Assembly (NCBI GenBank): GCA_963803165.1
Contig: CAWDLK010000004.1
Coordinates: 468,031-532,030, forward strand
Length of the DNA stretch: 64,000 nt
Origin: Changshengia sp963803165
GTDB lineage: Bacteria > Chloroflexota > Dormibacteria > Aeolococcales > Aeolococcaceae
Reading direction: 5' to 3'
In this document: positions 1 to 7,856 of the stretch, in pieces
How the letters are laid out: each line of letters starts with the position of its first letter
How positions within the stretch are numbered: position 1 is the first letter of the stretch
The notes under the pieces: model-generated
Databases searched by the model: none
Seen by the model: the letters and a program-made list of their open reading frames with translations, nothing else
Told to the model about the DNA's origin: nothing
Translations under genes and position numbers: made by a program

Positions 1-942
1 GTCGAGGCGGTCGAGGGCGGCGAGGTTCTCGTCGAGCTGGGCCACGCTGCTCACCCCGATCAGGGCCGAGGTGACCCGGGGGTCGCGAAGCGCCCAGGCC
101 AGGGCCATCTGGGAGAGCTTCTGACCGCGATGCGATGCCACCTCGTTGAGACCGCGGATCTTGGCGAGGGTCTCCTTGGACAGCATCTCGCGGGTCAGGG
201 AGCCACCTCGGTGGGCCCGGGAGCCCGCGGGGACACCGTCGAGATAGCGGTCGGTCAGCATCCCCTGGGCGAGCGGCGAGAAGACGATGCAGCCGATCCC
301 CTCCTCCTCCAGGACGTCGAGCAGGCCGCCCTCCACCCAGCGATTGAGCATCGAGTAGGAGGGCTGGTGGATGAGGATCGGCGTACCCAGGCCGGCCATG
401 AGCTCGGCGGCCGCCTCGGTGTGCGCCGGCGAGTAGGAGGAGATGCCCGCGTACAGCGCCTTGCCCTGCCGCACCGCGGTGTCGAGGGCCCCCATGGTCT
501 CCTCCAGCGGCGTGGCGGGGTCGAAGCGGTGCGAGTAGAAGATGTCGACGTGGTCGAGCCCCATGCGCCGCAAGCTCTGGTCAAGGCTGGCCAGAAGGTG
601 CTTGCGCGAGCCCCACTCCCCGTACGGCCCGGCCCACATGTCATACCCGGCCTTGGTGGAGACGACCAGCTCGTCGCGGTAGGGGCGGAGGTCGCTGGCC
701 AGGATCCGGCCGAAGGTCTCCTCCGCCGAGCCATAGGGCGGCCCGTAGTTGTTGGCGAGATCGAAGTGGGTGATCCCGCGGTCGAAGGCATGGAGCAGGA
801 CCTCGCGGCTCGCGCTGAGCGGCCGCTCGCCCCCGAAGTTCTGCCAGAGGCCGAGCGAGATGAGGGGGAGCTGCAGCCCGCTCCGCCCCGAGCGGCGGTA
901 GGGGATGGACCGGTAGCGATCGGAAGCGGCGACGTAGCCCAT
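1..942 (-). CDS. aldo/keto reductase, YghZ-like (3' end outside window)
   Basis: NADPH-dependent aldo/keto reductase of the potassium-channel beta-subunit/YghZ branch. Reading from 942 the protein begins MGYVAASDRYRSIPYRRSG and runs 314 codons without a stop to the window edge, so only a short C-terminal tail is missing (YghZ-type proteins are about 330-350 residues). Family features visible are the early strictly spaced segment ITHFDLANNYGPPYG, which carries the catalytic Asp and Tyr, the later Lys in VVSTKAGYDMW, and the YSHRFDP segment with the His. The ATG at 942 is the first start after the divergent promoter region shared with korA. YghZ-type enzymes reduce glyceraldehyde-3-phosphate and other aldehydes; the real substrate here is unknown. 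It is transcribed away from korA. Confidence 0.85.
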   Translation of the reverse strand, partial: MGYVAASDRYRSIPYRRSGRSGLQLPLISLGLWQNFGGERPLSASREVLLHAFDRGITHFDLANNYGPPYGSAEETFGRILASDLRPYRDELVVSTKAGYDMWAGPYGEWGSRKHLLASLDQSLRRMGLDHVDIFYSHRFDPATPLEETMGALDTAVRQGKALYAGISSYSPAHTEAAAELMAGLGTPILIHQPSYSMLNRWVEGGLLDVLEEEGIGCIVFSPLAQGMLTDRYLDGVPAGSRAHRGGSLTREMLSKETLAKIRGLNEVASHRGQKLSQMALAWALRDPRVTSALIGVSSVAQLDENLAALDRLD

Positions 943-1011
943 TCGGATGGTCCCTCCGTGCGGCCTCAGCGGCACCCGCGCTCGGCGTCTCCGGCCGGTC
1001 CGCACGCATGT

Positions 1012-1056
1012 TTGACCGCCGCCGAACGTCCGTCGCTATGATAGCGATGTGCACAT
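1012..1056. promoter_or_regulatory. divergent promoter region with two adjacent palindromes upstream of korA
   Basis: Between the divergent aldo/keto reductase and korA there is TTGACC (1012-1017) and TATGAT (1037-1042), a plausible sigma-70-type pair with a long 19-bp spacer. The -10 lies inside a perfect 15-bp palindrome TCGCTATGATAGCGA (1033-1047). Immediately after it is a second perfect palindrome ATGTGCACAT (1047-1056). An operator over a -10 box usually means repression; no regulator gene is adjacent, so its binder is unknown. Confidence 0.45.
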
Positions 1057-1113
1057 GTGTTCGTGGATTGGACGGATGGTCATGTGCTCACCGCACGGAG
1101 ACCGGGAGAGCCC

Positions 1114-2967
1114 ATGACCGGTGACGTCGTCAACGACTTCTGCATCCAGGCCGCGACCGTCAACGGTTCGGGGTCGCAGTCCTCCAACCTGGTCATCACC
1201 AAGGCCCTCTTCCACATGGGCATCCCGGTGGCGGCCAAGAACGTCTTCCCCTCCAACATCGAAGGGCAGCCCACCTGGTACGACATCCGGGTGACACCCG
1301 AGGGCTACCAGGCACGCAAGCGGACGGTGGACATCCTGATCGCCCTCAACCCGGCCACCTGGGAGCGGGACGCGGCCAACGTCCGCCCCGGCGGCGCGGT
1401 GATCCACGAGGCGACCTTCCCCAGGATCGGCGCGGCGGCGCGTGACGACGTCTCCTGGTACCCGGTGCCCTTCGCCCGCCTCGCCCGGGAGAGGCTGGAG
1501 GCCAAGCCGGAGCTGCGCAAGTACCTCCAGAACATGATCTACGTGGGCGTGCTGGCCGAGCTGATCGGGCTGGACCCGGCCTTGGTCGAGCGCGGGGTGC
1601 GCGACCAGTTCCGGACCAAGCCCAAGGCCGCGGACCTCAACCTCGCCGCCATCCAGATCGGGGTCGACTACACGCGGGAGAACCTCGCCAAGAGCGACCC
1701 CTTCCGGGTGGCTCCGATGGACGGTACGCGGGGCACGGTGCTCCTCGACGGCAACCGCGCCGCCGCTCTGGGCGGCATCGTCGCCGGCTGCACGGTGCTG
1801 GCGTGGTATCCGATCACGCCGTCGTCGTCGCTCTGCGAGGCGTTCATCGCCGACGCGGAGCGCCTCCGCAGCGACGCCTCCACGGGCGAGAGGCGCTTCG
1901 CCGCCGTCCAGGCCGAGGACGAGCTGGCCGCCATCGGGATCGTGCTGGGCGCCGGCTGGGCCGGGGCCCGGGCCATGACCGCGACCTCGGGACCCGGCAT
2001 CTCGCTGATGGCGGAGCTGACCGGCCTCGGCTACTACGCCGAGATCCCTGCCGTCGTGCTCGACATCCAGCGGGTGGGACCCTCGACCGGGCTGCCGACC
2101 CGGACCATGCAGGGGGACGTCGGTTTCGTCCACACGCTCTCCCACGGCGACACCCGCCACCCGGTGCTCCTGCCCGGGACGGTCCTCGAGGTGTACGAGG
2201 ACGCCCAGCGGGCCTTCGACCTCGCCGAGCGGCTGCAGACGCCGGTGTTCGTGCTCAGCGACCTCGACCTCGGGATGAACCAGTGGATGACCCCGCCCCT
2301 CCCCTACCCGGAGGACGGCATCGACCGGGGGAAGGTGCTCGACGCCGAGGGGCTCGCCCAGGTCGAGGACTGGGCCCGCTACCGCGACATCGACGGGGAC
2401 GGCATCCCCTACCGCACCCTGCCCGGGACCTCCGATCCCCGGGCCGCCTACTTCACCCGCGGCTCGGGCCACGACGAGAACGCCCTCTACACGGAGAGCC
2501 CCGACGTCTACCGGGCCAACATGGACCGGCTCCGCCGCAAGATCGAGGGTGCGCGGACCCTGCTGCCGGCACCGCTCGTCGACGAGGCCGGCGGTCGGGT
2601 GGCGATCTGCGCCTACGGCACCACCCACCACGCCGTGGTGGAGGCCCGGCACCAGCTCGCCAAGCGCGGCATCAGCGCCGACTACCTGCGCATCCGGGGC
2701 CTGCCGCTGCACCCCGCGGTGGCCGAGTTCATCGCCCGCCACGACCGCGTCTACGTCGCGGAGCAGAACCGAGACGGGCAGATGGAGGGCCTGCTCCGCC
2801 AGGAGCTGCCCGGGGAGCTCGCCGACCGGCTGCGCTCGATCCGCCACTACGACGGCGTCCCCATCGACGCCGAGACGATCAGTGAGCCGGTGCTCGCCGG
2901 CGAGCTGTCGGTGCAGGATGAGCTGAAACCCGTCCCCGCCGGGAACGGCAGGGTGCCGGTCGCCTGA
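1114..2967 (+). CDS. korA: 2-oxoacid:ferredoxin oxidoreductase, fused gamma-alpha subunit (KorA-like)
   Basis: Cytoplasmic subunit of a thiamine-dependent, CoA-acylating 2-oxoacid (probably 2-oxoglutarate):ferredoxin oxidoreductase. The N-terminal third (to about residue 185) is the gamma domain, beginning MTGDVVNDFCIQAATVNGSG. The rest is the alpha (pyrimidine-binding and domain II) part with the family segments YPITPSSSLCEAF, ATSGPGISLM and DIQRVGPSTGLPTRT. The fused arrangement of about 620 residues matches actinobacterial KorA. The ATG at 1114 is preferred over an upstream one at 1057 because it has a GGGAG ribosome-binding site and starts at the conserved domain edge. korB follows after 13 bp, so the two form one operon. 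Substrate choice (2-oxoglutarate, pyruvate or branched-chain) is inferred from family resemblance only. Confidence 0.9.
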   Translation: MTGDVVNDFCIQAATVNGSGSQSSNLVITKALFHMGIPVAAKNVFPSNIEGQPTWYDIRVTPEGYQARKRTVDILIALNPATWERDAANVRPGGAVIHEATFPRIGAAARDDVSWYPVPFARLARERLEAKPELRKYLQNMIYVGVLAELIGLDPALVERGVRDQFRTKPKAADLNLAAIQIGVDYTRENLAKSDPFRVAPMDGTRGTVLLDGNRAAALGGIVAGCTVLAWYPITPSSSLCEAFIADAERLRSDASTGERRFAAVQAEDELAAIGIVLGAGWAGARAMTATSGPGISLMAELTGLGYYAEIPAVVLDIQRVGPSTGLPTRTMQGDVGFVHTLSHGDTRHPVLLPGTVLEVYEDAQRAFDLAERLQTPVFVLSDLDLGMNQWMTPPLPYPEDGIDRGKVLDAEGLAQVEDWARYRDIDGDGIPYRTLPGTSDPRAAYFTRGSGHDENALYTESPDVYRANMDRLRRKIEGARTLLPAPLVDEAGGRVAICAYGTTHHAVVEARHQLAKRGISADYLRIRGLPLHPAVAEFIARHDRVYVAEQNRDGQMEGLLRQELPGELADRLRSIRHYDGVPIDAETISEPVLAGELSVQDELKPVPAGNGRVPVA

Positions 2968-2980
2968 GGGAGCCAGAGCC

Positions 2981-4012
2981 ATGTCCGTCACCGTCGAGAA
3001 GCTCAACCGCCTGGGGCTGACCCGCGACGACTACAAGGGCGCCCACACCACCCTCTGCGCCGGCTGCGGGCACAACTCGATCACCAACCACATCGTGAAG
3101 GCGCTCTACGAGAGCGGCATCGAGCCGCACCTGCTCGCCAAGATGAGCGGCATCGGCTGCTCCTCCAAGGCCGCGGCCTACTTCGTCGAGCACGCTCACG
3201 GATTCAACGGCGCGCACGGGCGGATGCCGTCCCTCGCCACCGGGGCCAAGCTGGCCAACCGCGACCTGGTGGTCTTCGGCATCAGCGGTGACGGCGACAC
3301 CGCCTCCATCGGCCTGGGCCAGTATTGCCACATGATCCGGCGCAACCTCGACATGACCTACATCATCGAGGACAACGGCGTCTACGGCCTCACCAAGGGC
3401 CAGTTCTCGGCCACCGCCGACCTGGGCAGCAAGCCCAAGCGAGGCAGCGCCAACCGGTACGAGCAGATCGACGTGTGCGCGCTGGCCATCGAGCTGGGGG
3501 CCAGCTTCGTCGCCCGCAGCTTCAGCGGCGACGGCAAGCAGCTGGTGCCGCTGATCCAGGCGGGGCTCGCCCACCGCGGCACCGCGGTGCTCGACGTGAT
3601 CAGCCCCTGCGTCACCTTCAACGACCACGAGGGCAGCACCAAGAGCTACGCCTACGTCAAGGACCACGACGCCCCGGTCAACACCCCCGACTACATCGCC
3701 CCGCTGGAGGAGATCACCGTCGATTACGAGCCGGGAACGGCCCAGGACGTGGAGCTCCACGACGGCTCGCACATCCTGCTCCGCAAGATCGACCCCGACC
3801 ACGACGCCCGCGACCCGATCGCGGCCATGCGCCTCCTCTTCGAGGCGCGCCACTCCGGCGAGATCCTCACCGGGCTGCTCTACGTCAACCCCGACGCCGA
3901 CGACCTCTGCACCCGCGAGTCGCTGCCGTCACGTCCCCTGGCGGCGCTTCCGATCGAGGACCTGCGGCCGTCGCGCGAGCAGTGGGACGCGCTGATGGCG
4001 GGGCTCGCGTAG
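2981..4012 (+). CDS. korB: 2-oxoacid:ferredoxin oxidoreductase beta subunit (KorB-like)
   Basis: TPP- and [4Fe-4S]-binding beta subunit that pairs with the preceding gamma-alpha subunit to oxidise a 2-oxoacid to acyl-CoA while reducing ferredoxin. Visible cluster ligands are Cys26-x2-Cys29 (LCAGCGHN), Cys60 (GIGCSS) and Cys210 (SPCVTFN). The TPP/Mg motif is the GISGDGDTASIG stretch followed by EDNGVYGLTKGQ. Its 343 residues fit the family. The start ATG sits 13 bp after korA. A strong hairpin without a T-run follows the stop at 4019-4048. Having only two subunits and no delta ferredoxin-like subunit is the pattern of Korarchaeota-type/actinobacterial two-subunit enzymes. Confidence 0.92.
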   Translation: MSVTVEKLNRLGLTRDDYKGAHTTLCAGCGHNSITNHIVKALYESGIEPHLLAKMSGIGCSSKAAAYFVEHAHGFNGAHGRMPSLATGAKLANRDLVVFGISGDGDTASIGLGQYCHMIRRNLDMTYIIEDNGVYGLTKGQFSATADLGSKPKRGSANRYEQIDVCALAIELGASFVARSFSGDGKQLVPLIQAGLAHRGTAVLDVISPCVTFNDHEGSTKSYAYVKDHDAPVNTPDYIAPLEEITVDYEPGTAQDVELHDGSHILLRKIDPDHDARDPIAAMRLLFEARHSGEILTGLLYVNPDADDLCTRESLPSRPLAALPIEDLRPSREQWDALMAGLA

Positions 4013-4018
4013 GCGAGA

Positions 4019-4048
4019 GGGGCGCGGGCCGGATGCCGGCAGCGCCCC
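4019..4048 (+). terminator. GC-rich hairpin after korB
   Basis: Nested stem: GGGGCGC (4019-4025) pairs with GCGCCCC (4042-4048), and inside it GCCGG (4028-4032) pairs with CCGGC (4036-4040) around an ATG loop. It lies 6 bp after the korB stop. There is no T-run, so termination is inferred from position and stem strength only. Confidence 0.5.
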
Positions 4049-4072
4049 GCCACGGGGCGCACGGAGGCGCCG

Positions 4073-4573
4073 ATGATCGATAGGGACACCCGGACCGCGA
4101 CCTGGTGGAGGTCGGTGGAACCCGCTCCCGCCGTCGAGCGGAGGGCGCCCACCTCGCCGGCACGGCGCCGCGAGCGGCGGCGGCGCGCCGGGTTGCGCGA
4201 CCCGGTCGCGGTCCCCCAGGCCGAGGCCCTCGCCGAGCGTCGCCGTGACCCGATCGGGGTCGCCTGGGGGATGCTCTGGCGGTACGGGGTGGTGGGAGCC
4301 GTCGCTCTCGAGGTCATCGCCGGGCCCCACATCCCCGCCGCGGCGCTGCTCGCGATCGGCGCCGGCGGCCTGATCCTCGGCTTCTGGTTTCGCCGCGGCT
4401 GGGTCGCCGCCCTCTGGCGCGCGTGCGTCCTCGGCTGGCTCGCCGCCGCGACCGCGGGCTCCGTCGTCTTCCCCGGCGTGATGGCGGTCGCGCTGCTCGT
4501 GGTGAGCATCGAGCCCTGGCTCAGCGCCCGGCGCCGGCCGCGATCGGCGGCCGTCCCCTCACGCCGCGGCTGA
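4073..4573 (+). CDS. small membrane protein of unknown function
   Basis: A 166-residue protein I do not recognise. The first 65 residues are basic and proline/arginine-rich and look cytoplasmic (for example RRRERRRRAGL). The remainder has about three hydrophobic segments, around residues 70-90, 90-108 and 118-140, with a WFRRGW turn between them, and a basic tail. It follows korB by 60 bp but a strong hairpin separates them. Its 3' end overlaps the convergent mannosyltransferase-like gene by 15 bp. The open frame and ATG are clear, but without a recognised family the reality of the gene rests on coding character only. Confidence 0.55.
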   Translation: MIDRDTRTATWWRSVEPAPAVERRAPTSPARRRERRRRAGLRDPVAVPQAEALAERRRDPIGVAWGMLWRYGVVGAVALEVIAGPHIPAAALLAIGAGGLILGFWFRRGWVAALWRACVLGWLAAATAGSVVFPGVMAVALLVVSIEPWLSARRRPRSAAVPSRRG

Positions 4574-6049
4574 GCGCCTCCGGCGACCGGCCCCGAGGGC
4601 GGCAGCGGCGTCGCGGAGCCAGTCGAGGATCAGCCCCGGGGCTCCGCGCACCGTGTCGGCCACCGCGGGCATCACCCGGGTGCCGCGGACGCGGGTGACC
4701 ACCATGAGCTGCAGGACGAATCCGGCGACCGTCACCCAGAGGTACACCGGCGCGAGCAGGTCGAAGAGGGGGGCGGCGTGCGAGGCCGTGGTGATCCCGG
4801 GGTCGAAGAGGTACTCGGCGAACTCGGCGGGGCCGGCGAGCAGCACCCATCCCACCACGGCGGCGAGCGCCGCCCGCCGGGCGAAGGGCTCGGTCACCCC
4901 CACCTCCCGCACCCAGCAGAAGAGGCCGAGCAGCGGGACGAGCAGGAAGAGGAAGTAGGGGCGCTCGGTGAGCGGGCTGACCAGCATGATCGCCTCGACG
5001 GCGAGGCCCACCTCGAGGAGCGAGAGGCTGTCGCGGCGGAGCGGGCGGGCGGAGGTGACCGCGACCGTCAGCCCCACCACCACCACCGCCACCACGAGCC
5101 AGAGGGCGGTCACCGCCGAGGGGGCGACCACCAGGGGGTGCCCGGCCGGGTTGATCGTGAAGAGGCGGGCCAGCACCCCCTTGGGCGACTCGTTGTGGAC
5201 GAAGGCGACGTACTGGTTGGCCCAGAACCCCCAGGCTGTCCAGAAGTTCGACCACGCCCGCTGGCCGAGGAGGAGGAAGGGGGCGAGGCCGAGCACCAGG
5301 GCCGAGACGACGGTGGCGAGCCCGAAGCGGAAGTCGCGCCGCCAGAGCAGGAGCAGGGCGAGGAGCAGCAGCTCCGGCTTGACGGCGCAGGCGGCGCCGA
5401 GGAGGAGGCCCCCGAGCAGCCCCCGGCCCGCCGACCGGGCCCAGAGCGCGGTGCAGAGCAGGGCCATCAGGAAGACGTCGGTCTGGCCCAGGTCCCACTC
5501 CCGGTGCACCGGGAGGGTCACCGCCGAGAGGGCGGCGAGGAGAAGGAGCGTCCCCCAGCCGGGACGGAGCCCGGCGGCGCGGAGCGCCGCGTACACCGCG
5601 ACCACCAGGAGGACGACGTTGAGCACGTCCCAGGTGGTGAGCGCCGCGTAGTGGGAGAGGAAGGTGAGGGGCACCATGAGCAGGGCGAAGAACGGCGCGT
5701 AGACGTAGGCGACCGTGGTCCAGTACGTCCCGTTGCCCGCGGGGACGTAGGCGTGGATGAAGCTGATCGCCCCGAGGTAGGGATCGCGGCCGGCCCGGAC
5801 GTCGAGCCCGGCCTGGTAGAAGCTGCGGAAGTCGACCCAGCCGAACCGGGGCGCGCCGTAACGCATCACGTAGGCGGCGGCCACCGCGAGGACCAGGAGA
5901 CCGAACGGCACCGCGAGGCGGCGAACCGGTGCCACCATGCCGGGGAGCCGTGGGTCGACCGTCGCCAGGTCGAAGCGGGGGCGATCCGGTCCGGGGGCGC
6001 CGCCCGAGGCGGCCGGCTCTCCGGCCACCACCTCGCCTTCGCCGCTCAT
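4559..6049 (-). CDS. GT87/DUF2029-type polytopic mannosyltransferase-like protein
   Basis: Integral membrane protein of 496 residues with about ten or eleven hydrophobic helices, resembling the GT87 (DUF2029) family of polyprenol-phosphate-mannose-dependent alpha-1,2-mannosyltransferases. Family-like features are the acidic loop after the first helix (WVDFRSFYQAGLDVRAGRD, containing the Asp typical of GT-C enzymes), YAPFFALL, the helix-rich core with AACAVKPELLLL (the KP signature seen in GT87 proteins) and SPLTERPYF near the C-terminus. It would act at the membrane, moving a sugar from a lipid carrier to a glycan or glycolipid. It lies 86 bp downstream of another GT-C-like gene on the same strand, so the two probably form one operon. 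The acceptor is unknown. Confidence 0.75.
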   Translation of the reverse strand: MSGEGEVVAGEPAASGGAPGPDRPRFDLATVDPRLPGMVAPVRRLAVPFGLLVLAVAAAYVMRYGAPRFGWVDFRSFYQAGLDVRAGRDPYLGAISFIHAYVPAGNGTYWTTVAYVYAPFFALLMVPLTFLSHYAALTTWDVLNVVLLVVAVYAALRAAGLRPGWGTLLLLAALSAVTLPVHREWDLGQTDVFLMALLCTALWARSAGRGLLGGLLLGAACAVKPELLLLALLLLWRRDFRFGLATVVSALVLGLAPFLLLGQRAWSNFWTAWGFWANQYVAFVHNESPKGVLARLFTINPAGHPLVVAPSAVTALWLVVAVVVVGLTVAVTSARPLRRDSLSLLEVGLAVEAIMLVSPLTERPYFLFLLVPLLGLFCWVREVGVTEPFARRAALAAVVGWVLLAGPAEFAEYLFDPGITTASHAAPLFDLLAPVYLWVTVAGFVLQLMVVTRVRGTRVMPAVADTVRGAPGLILDWLRDAAAALGAGRRRRSAAA

Positions 6050-6135
6050 CCGGCGGATGATGGCACGCGGGGCGGGTCACGCACGAGCCGTGGCCGCCGC
6101 CGGGGACGGGGAGCGGACGGCAGGTCCCCGCCGGA

Positions 6136-7740
6136 TCAGCCCAGGCCGGTCGGCTCCTCCACCGCGGCGACCATGTCGGCGCGCACCCAGAGGATCTCCG
6201 ATCCCGACTGGTCGACCTCCTGGTAGCCGGCGGCGAGCACGGAGTTGATGTCCGGGTAGGCCTGCCGGGCCGACGACTCGGTGACCACGATCTCGGGCTG
6301 GAGCTGGGCGACCTTCTGGGCCACCTGCCCGTCGAGGCCGAGGAGGGCCTCGTCGTTGTAGATGGGGGGGGTCGGCAGCAGCATCTGGAGCTGGTTGTCG
6401 TCGTAGAGCCACACATCCGACGACCAGACCACCGCCGAGGTCCCGTCGAGGCCGTGGGCGGCGATCCATGCGGAGAGCTGGCTGTCCTCGGGGAACCGGT
6501 AGTCGAACTGGTCCTGGTACGCCGTCAGCGACTGCCCGCGCGTCAGCGTCGAGAGGGCGCCGCCGTAGTAGAAGCCGAGGCTGTGACCGCCCTGGGCGAG
6601 TACCGGGGACCAATCCACCCCGACCACGGAGGCCCCGACCGCTGCGACGCAGGCGGCGGCGATCAACCCGGCTCCGGCCACCCGGCGCGGCAGCGGGACG
6701 CTGGCCGGCCAGCGCAGCCGCAGGCTGCTGAGTGCCAGCACCCCCGGGGCGAGCGAGGGGACGACGTAGTGGGGGTACGGCTGGCGGGCCAGCGCCGGGA
6801 CGAGCAGCGCCGCGGTCGCCCAGACCCAGAGCGCCCAGGACGGATCGCGGTCGCGGCGGTGAAACCATGCCGCGACCACCACCACGACGGCCACGCCGGC
6901 GCCCAGCGCCAGGCGGAGCACGACCCCGCCCTGGGTGGAGGTCTGACCGGCGGTGGTCAGCAACCCCTGGGCGTACTGGACCCAGAAGCCGACCAGCGCG
7001 TAGCCGACCCTGCCGGCTCCGGCGGTCACGATCGCGGGGACCAGCCAGAGGGCGGTCCCCCCGGCCACCGAGGCCGCGTAGACGGCGACCCGCCGCCAGC
7101 TGGCCCGGCCGGCGAGGGCCAGGATGAGAGCGAAGGCGCAGGTCTCAGCGACTGCCGTCTGCTGGTAGGCGACGGCGACGGCCACCAGAACCCCCACCCC
7201 GACCGGCCAGAGTGGCCAGCGGCGGGTGTCGGGGGCGGCGACCCGGGTGAGCAGGAGCGCTCCCGCCCAGGTGAGCGGGGCGATCATGAGGCTCTCGGGG
7301 AGGAGGAGCTCGGCGTCGAAGACGGGCAGGCCGAGCAGGATGGCGGCGAGGAGGAGCGCGACCACGGTGCGCGGGCGCCCGAGCAGGCGGTCGCCGGCAT
7401 AGGCGATGGCAGCCAGGGTCGCGAGACCGGCCAGGAGCGGCAGGACGTGGAGGGCCGCCTCGCTGGTCCCCAGGGTCTGGATCACCGCCGCCACCGTCCA
7501 GATGTGGAGGGGCGGCTTGTTGGTCCAGATCTGGGAGTAGAGCACCCGCCCCTGGACCAGGGCCCGCGCGGTGGTGACGTAGCCGGCCTCGTCGGTGTAC
7601 CAGTGGGGCTCCAGGAACGCGGGCACGCGGAGCAGGGCAAAGAGGGCCATCGGACCGCTCAGCCACAGCCCGCGGCGGATCCTGTAGACACGTCGCGGTC
7701 CCGGCGCCTCGCCGGGCCGCCCCCCCGCCGCCGCCGCCAT
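6136..7740 (-). CDS. GT39/ArnT-like polytopic glycosyltransferase
   Basis: A 534-residue membrane protein of the GT-C fold, closest to the GT39/PMT-2 group (ArnT and protein-mannosyltransferase relatives). After the first helix comes EPHWYTDEAGYVTTAR, whose acidic D-E pair is the expected catalytic/metal loop, followed by WTNKPPLHIW, the KPPL motif common in this group. About ten further hydrophobic helices follow, and the last 150 residues (from around NQLQMLLPTPP) form an extracytoplasmic domain. It would use a polyprenyl-phosphate sugar donor. It sits upstream of the GT87-like gene and is divergent from the DPDFWWH-type gene, which suggests a shared role in envelope glycan or glycoprotein assembly. 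Confidence 0.75.
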   Translation of the reverse strand: MAAAAGGRPGEAPGPRRVYRIRRGLWLSGPMALFALLRVPAFLEPHWYTDEAGYVTTARALVQGRVLYSQIWTNKPPLHIWTVAAVIQTLGTSEAALHVLPLLAGLATLAAIAYAGDRLLGRPRTVVALLLAAILLGLPVFDAELLLPESLMIAPLTWAGALLLTRVAAPDTRRWPLWPVGVGVLVAVAVAYQQTAVAETCAFALILALAGRASWRRVAVYAASVAGGTALWLVPAIVTAGAGRVGYALVGFWVQYAQGLLTTAGQTSTQGGVVLRLALGAGVAVVVVVAAWFHRRDRDPSWALWVWATAALLVPALARQPYPHYVVPSLAPGVLALSSLRLRWPASVPLPRRVAGAGLIAAACVAAVGASVVGVDWSPVLAQGGHSLGFYYGGALSTLTRGQSLTAYQDQFDYRFPEDSQLSAWIAAHGLDGTSAVVWSSDVWLYDDNQLQMLLPTPPIYNDEALLGLDGQVAQKVAQLQPEIVVTESSARQAYPDINSVLAAGYQEVDQSGSEILWVRADMVAAVEEPTGLG

Positions 7741-7856
7741 CCGGAACCTCCTTGCCTCGGCCGCAGCGGCCTGGTGCCCCCAGTCGGGGAAAGCCCCAAT
7801 TTATCTTTGCCCATCGTCGCCCGGCAACCTTGCGCGAGCATGAACGGGGCGGGGAT

